DNA of 22,125 nt from Candidatus Beckwithbacteria bacterium. GTDB taxonomy: Bacteria > Patescibacteriota > Microgenomatia > UBA1400 > UBA1449. A program made the translations under genes and the position numbers. The notes under the pieces are model-generated. The model saw nothing but the letters and a program-made list of their open reading frames with translations. It was not told the origin of the DNA and did not search any database. Each line of letters begins with the position of its first letter. Position 1 is the first letter of the stretch. The DNA is taken from NCBI GenBank assembly GCA_012798485.1, contig JAAZND010000048.1:1-22125 (forward strand), written 5' to 3'. This document shows positions 21,108-22,125 of the stretch, piece after piece.

Positions 21108-22125
21108 TTTTGATCAAACTCACTAAGATAAAGCCCATCTCCTAAACTAATACTATTTTTTTCTGAAAAATTTCTATCTAAAAGCTCACTCAAAAATCTC
21201 TGTTTTTGGCTGTCATAATAAACTACTGCAATCTGTTTATGGTCTGAAGTCGCATCCCAACTATCAACTTTGGCAATATTTGGTAATTGTCTTACGCCTA
21301 GGTAAATTGGTTCTTTTTGTAAATCTCCAATGAAATAACAATTTAGGGAATAAAAAAGACATGGCAAAATTGCCATAGACTCATCAGTATAAATTATTCT
21401 ATTTTTAATTTGAGCAATCTTTTGATAATCAATTTTATTCAAACCCTGATAAGTATCAAAAATAATTCGAGACAACAGGAAAAAGTAGACAAAAAATAAT
21501 AAATAAAAAGCAGGTCTAAATAACTTAGAAAGAAAATGGAAGCCTAAAAAATTAAAAATAATTACAAAAATAACTAAATATGAGATATAGCGTGGATGTA
21601 AAACTGGTGTAATTAAAGCTGAAAATAGATAAATCACAAGAAGGTTTAAAATAAAAATAAAAGAAAGATAGATAAATTTTTTATATTTAACAAAAGTTGA
21701 ACCTAAACCTAGACCTAAGATAAAAAAAGAAAGTTGGAAAAAATATCTATAATAAATTTGCCCTAAAAAAGTCTTCCCTTCGCTATACCAAAATAAACCA
21801 TTGTATTCTTTGAGTGATGCCTTGGGATCAAATAACAGCCAAAAACTATGACTTGCTTCTTTGGTCTGTAAGAAAGCGATATAAATCCAAGGGAGACAAA
21901 AAATAAAAATTGAAAAAAAAGTTATTCCAAAAATAAAAAGCTGGTGATAATTTTTTTTCAACAAAAAAAGGGTAAGGGAAAATAAAGCTAATACCAAAAC
22001 CCAGATTACTCCTAGATTATGCGAGTATATTATCAAAATATTAATCAAAATAAACCAAATTAGTTCATTTTTTTTAATTTTTGTTAAAAGTTTAATAAAT
22101 AAAATTAGAGAAATTAAAGTCTGTA
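21104..22125 (-). CDS. GT-C family (PMT_2/ArnT-like) membrane glycosyltransferase, 3' part
   Basis: The frame is open up to the right window edge; a TTG at 22048 is only an internal codon, because the upstream sequence (QTLISLILFIKLLTKIKKNE) continues in frame as membrane protein. Visible are about seven hydrophobic helices and then a short soluble C-terminal part ending YLSEFDQN. IYSHNLGVIW matches the Tyr-(T/S)-His loop that follows the mid helices in PMT_2/ArnT-type transferases, which use polyprenyl-phosphate sugars on the outer membrane face. The N-terminal catalytic Asp loop lies outside the window, so the call rests on one motif and topology. No Shine-Dalgarno or promoter can be judged. 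Confidence 0.55.
   Translation of the reverse strand, partial: QTLISLILFIKLLTKIKKNELIWFILINILIIYSHNLGVIWVLVLALFSLTLFLLKKNYHQLFIFGITFFSIFIFCLPWIYIAFLQTKEASHSFWLLFDPKASLKEYNGLFWYSEGKTFLGQIYYRYFFQLSFFILGLGLGSTFVKYKKFIYLSFIFILNLLVIYLFSALITPVLHPRYISYLVIFVIIFNFLGFHFLSKLFRPAFYLLFFVYFFLLSRIIFDTYQGLNKIDYQKIAQIKNRIIYTDESMAILPCLFYSLNCYFIGDLQKEPIYLGVRQLPNIAKVDSWDATSDHKQIAVVYYDSQKQRFLSELLDRNFSEKNSISLGDGLYLSEFDQN

Overview
The window looks like a slice of a streamlined bacterial genome of the Candidate Phyla Radiation (Patescibacteria), most likely near Microgenomates. This is inferred from the strong A+T bias, dense packing with very short gaps, a membrane-tethered surface protein with a Pro-Thr linker, a PMT-type mannosyltransferase, paired FemAB proteins, and a YerC/TrpR-type regulator. 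TGA is used as an ordinary stop (for example at 3825-3827), so the UGA-glycine code of Gracilibacteria/Absconditabacteria does not apply. No rRNA, tRNA, CRISPR array or transposase was seen.

Layout. (1) 1-5473, plus strand: two membrane-anchored surface proteins (one with FN3/Ig-like domains and cut by the window edge, one with cysteine-rich repeats) that share an unusual C-terminal signal; a rho-independent terminator; then a GT39/PMT-like protein mannosyltransferase translationally coupled to a second GT-C-like membrane protein. (2) 5480-6829, minus strand: an LCP-family cell-wall glycopolymer ligase followed by the wreck of a small cysteine-rich gene. (3) 6935-10193, plus strand: two tandem FemAB-type aminoacyltransferases and a membrane-anchored protein with two repeated domains, broken by a frameshift. 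(4) 10190-13063, minus strand: a UvrD-type helicase fused to a PD-(D/E)XK nuclease with an Fe-S cysteine set. (5) 13141-15541: an orphan small gene on plus; on minus RmuC, a HAD hydrolase and a frameshifted DinB-like gene. (6) 15592-17141: a small membrane protein with a YerC-type regulator, and a divergent SAM-hydrolase-like protein on minus. (7) 17271-21107: metG, tatD and a membrane GT2 glycosyltransferase; then 21104-22125, minus, the 3' part of another GT-C protein cut by the right edge.

How it fits together: regions 1-3 and 7 are dominated by envelope construction (surface proteins, sugar transfer to proteins, glycopolymer attachment, peptidoglycan cross-bridge building), interleaved with DNA repair/recombination (UvrD-nuclease, RmuC, TatD) and translation (MetG).

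Most notable observations: three copies of a 24-nt palindromic element, two inserted in frame inside conserved proteins; a shared C-terminal surface signal that is not a standard LPXTG; three small frame-breaking lesions all falling in accessory genes; -10-like boxes at a recurrent 6-nt distance from ATG codons, suggesting leaderless transcripts; and a SAM-hydrolase homologue whose expected catalytic motifs are altered. All functional calls rest on reading motifs by eye; no database search was possible.
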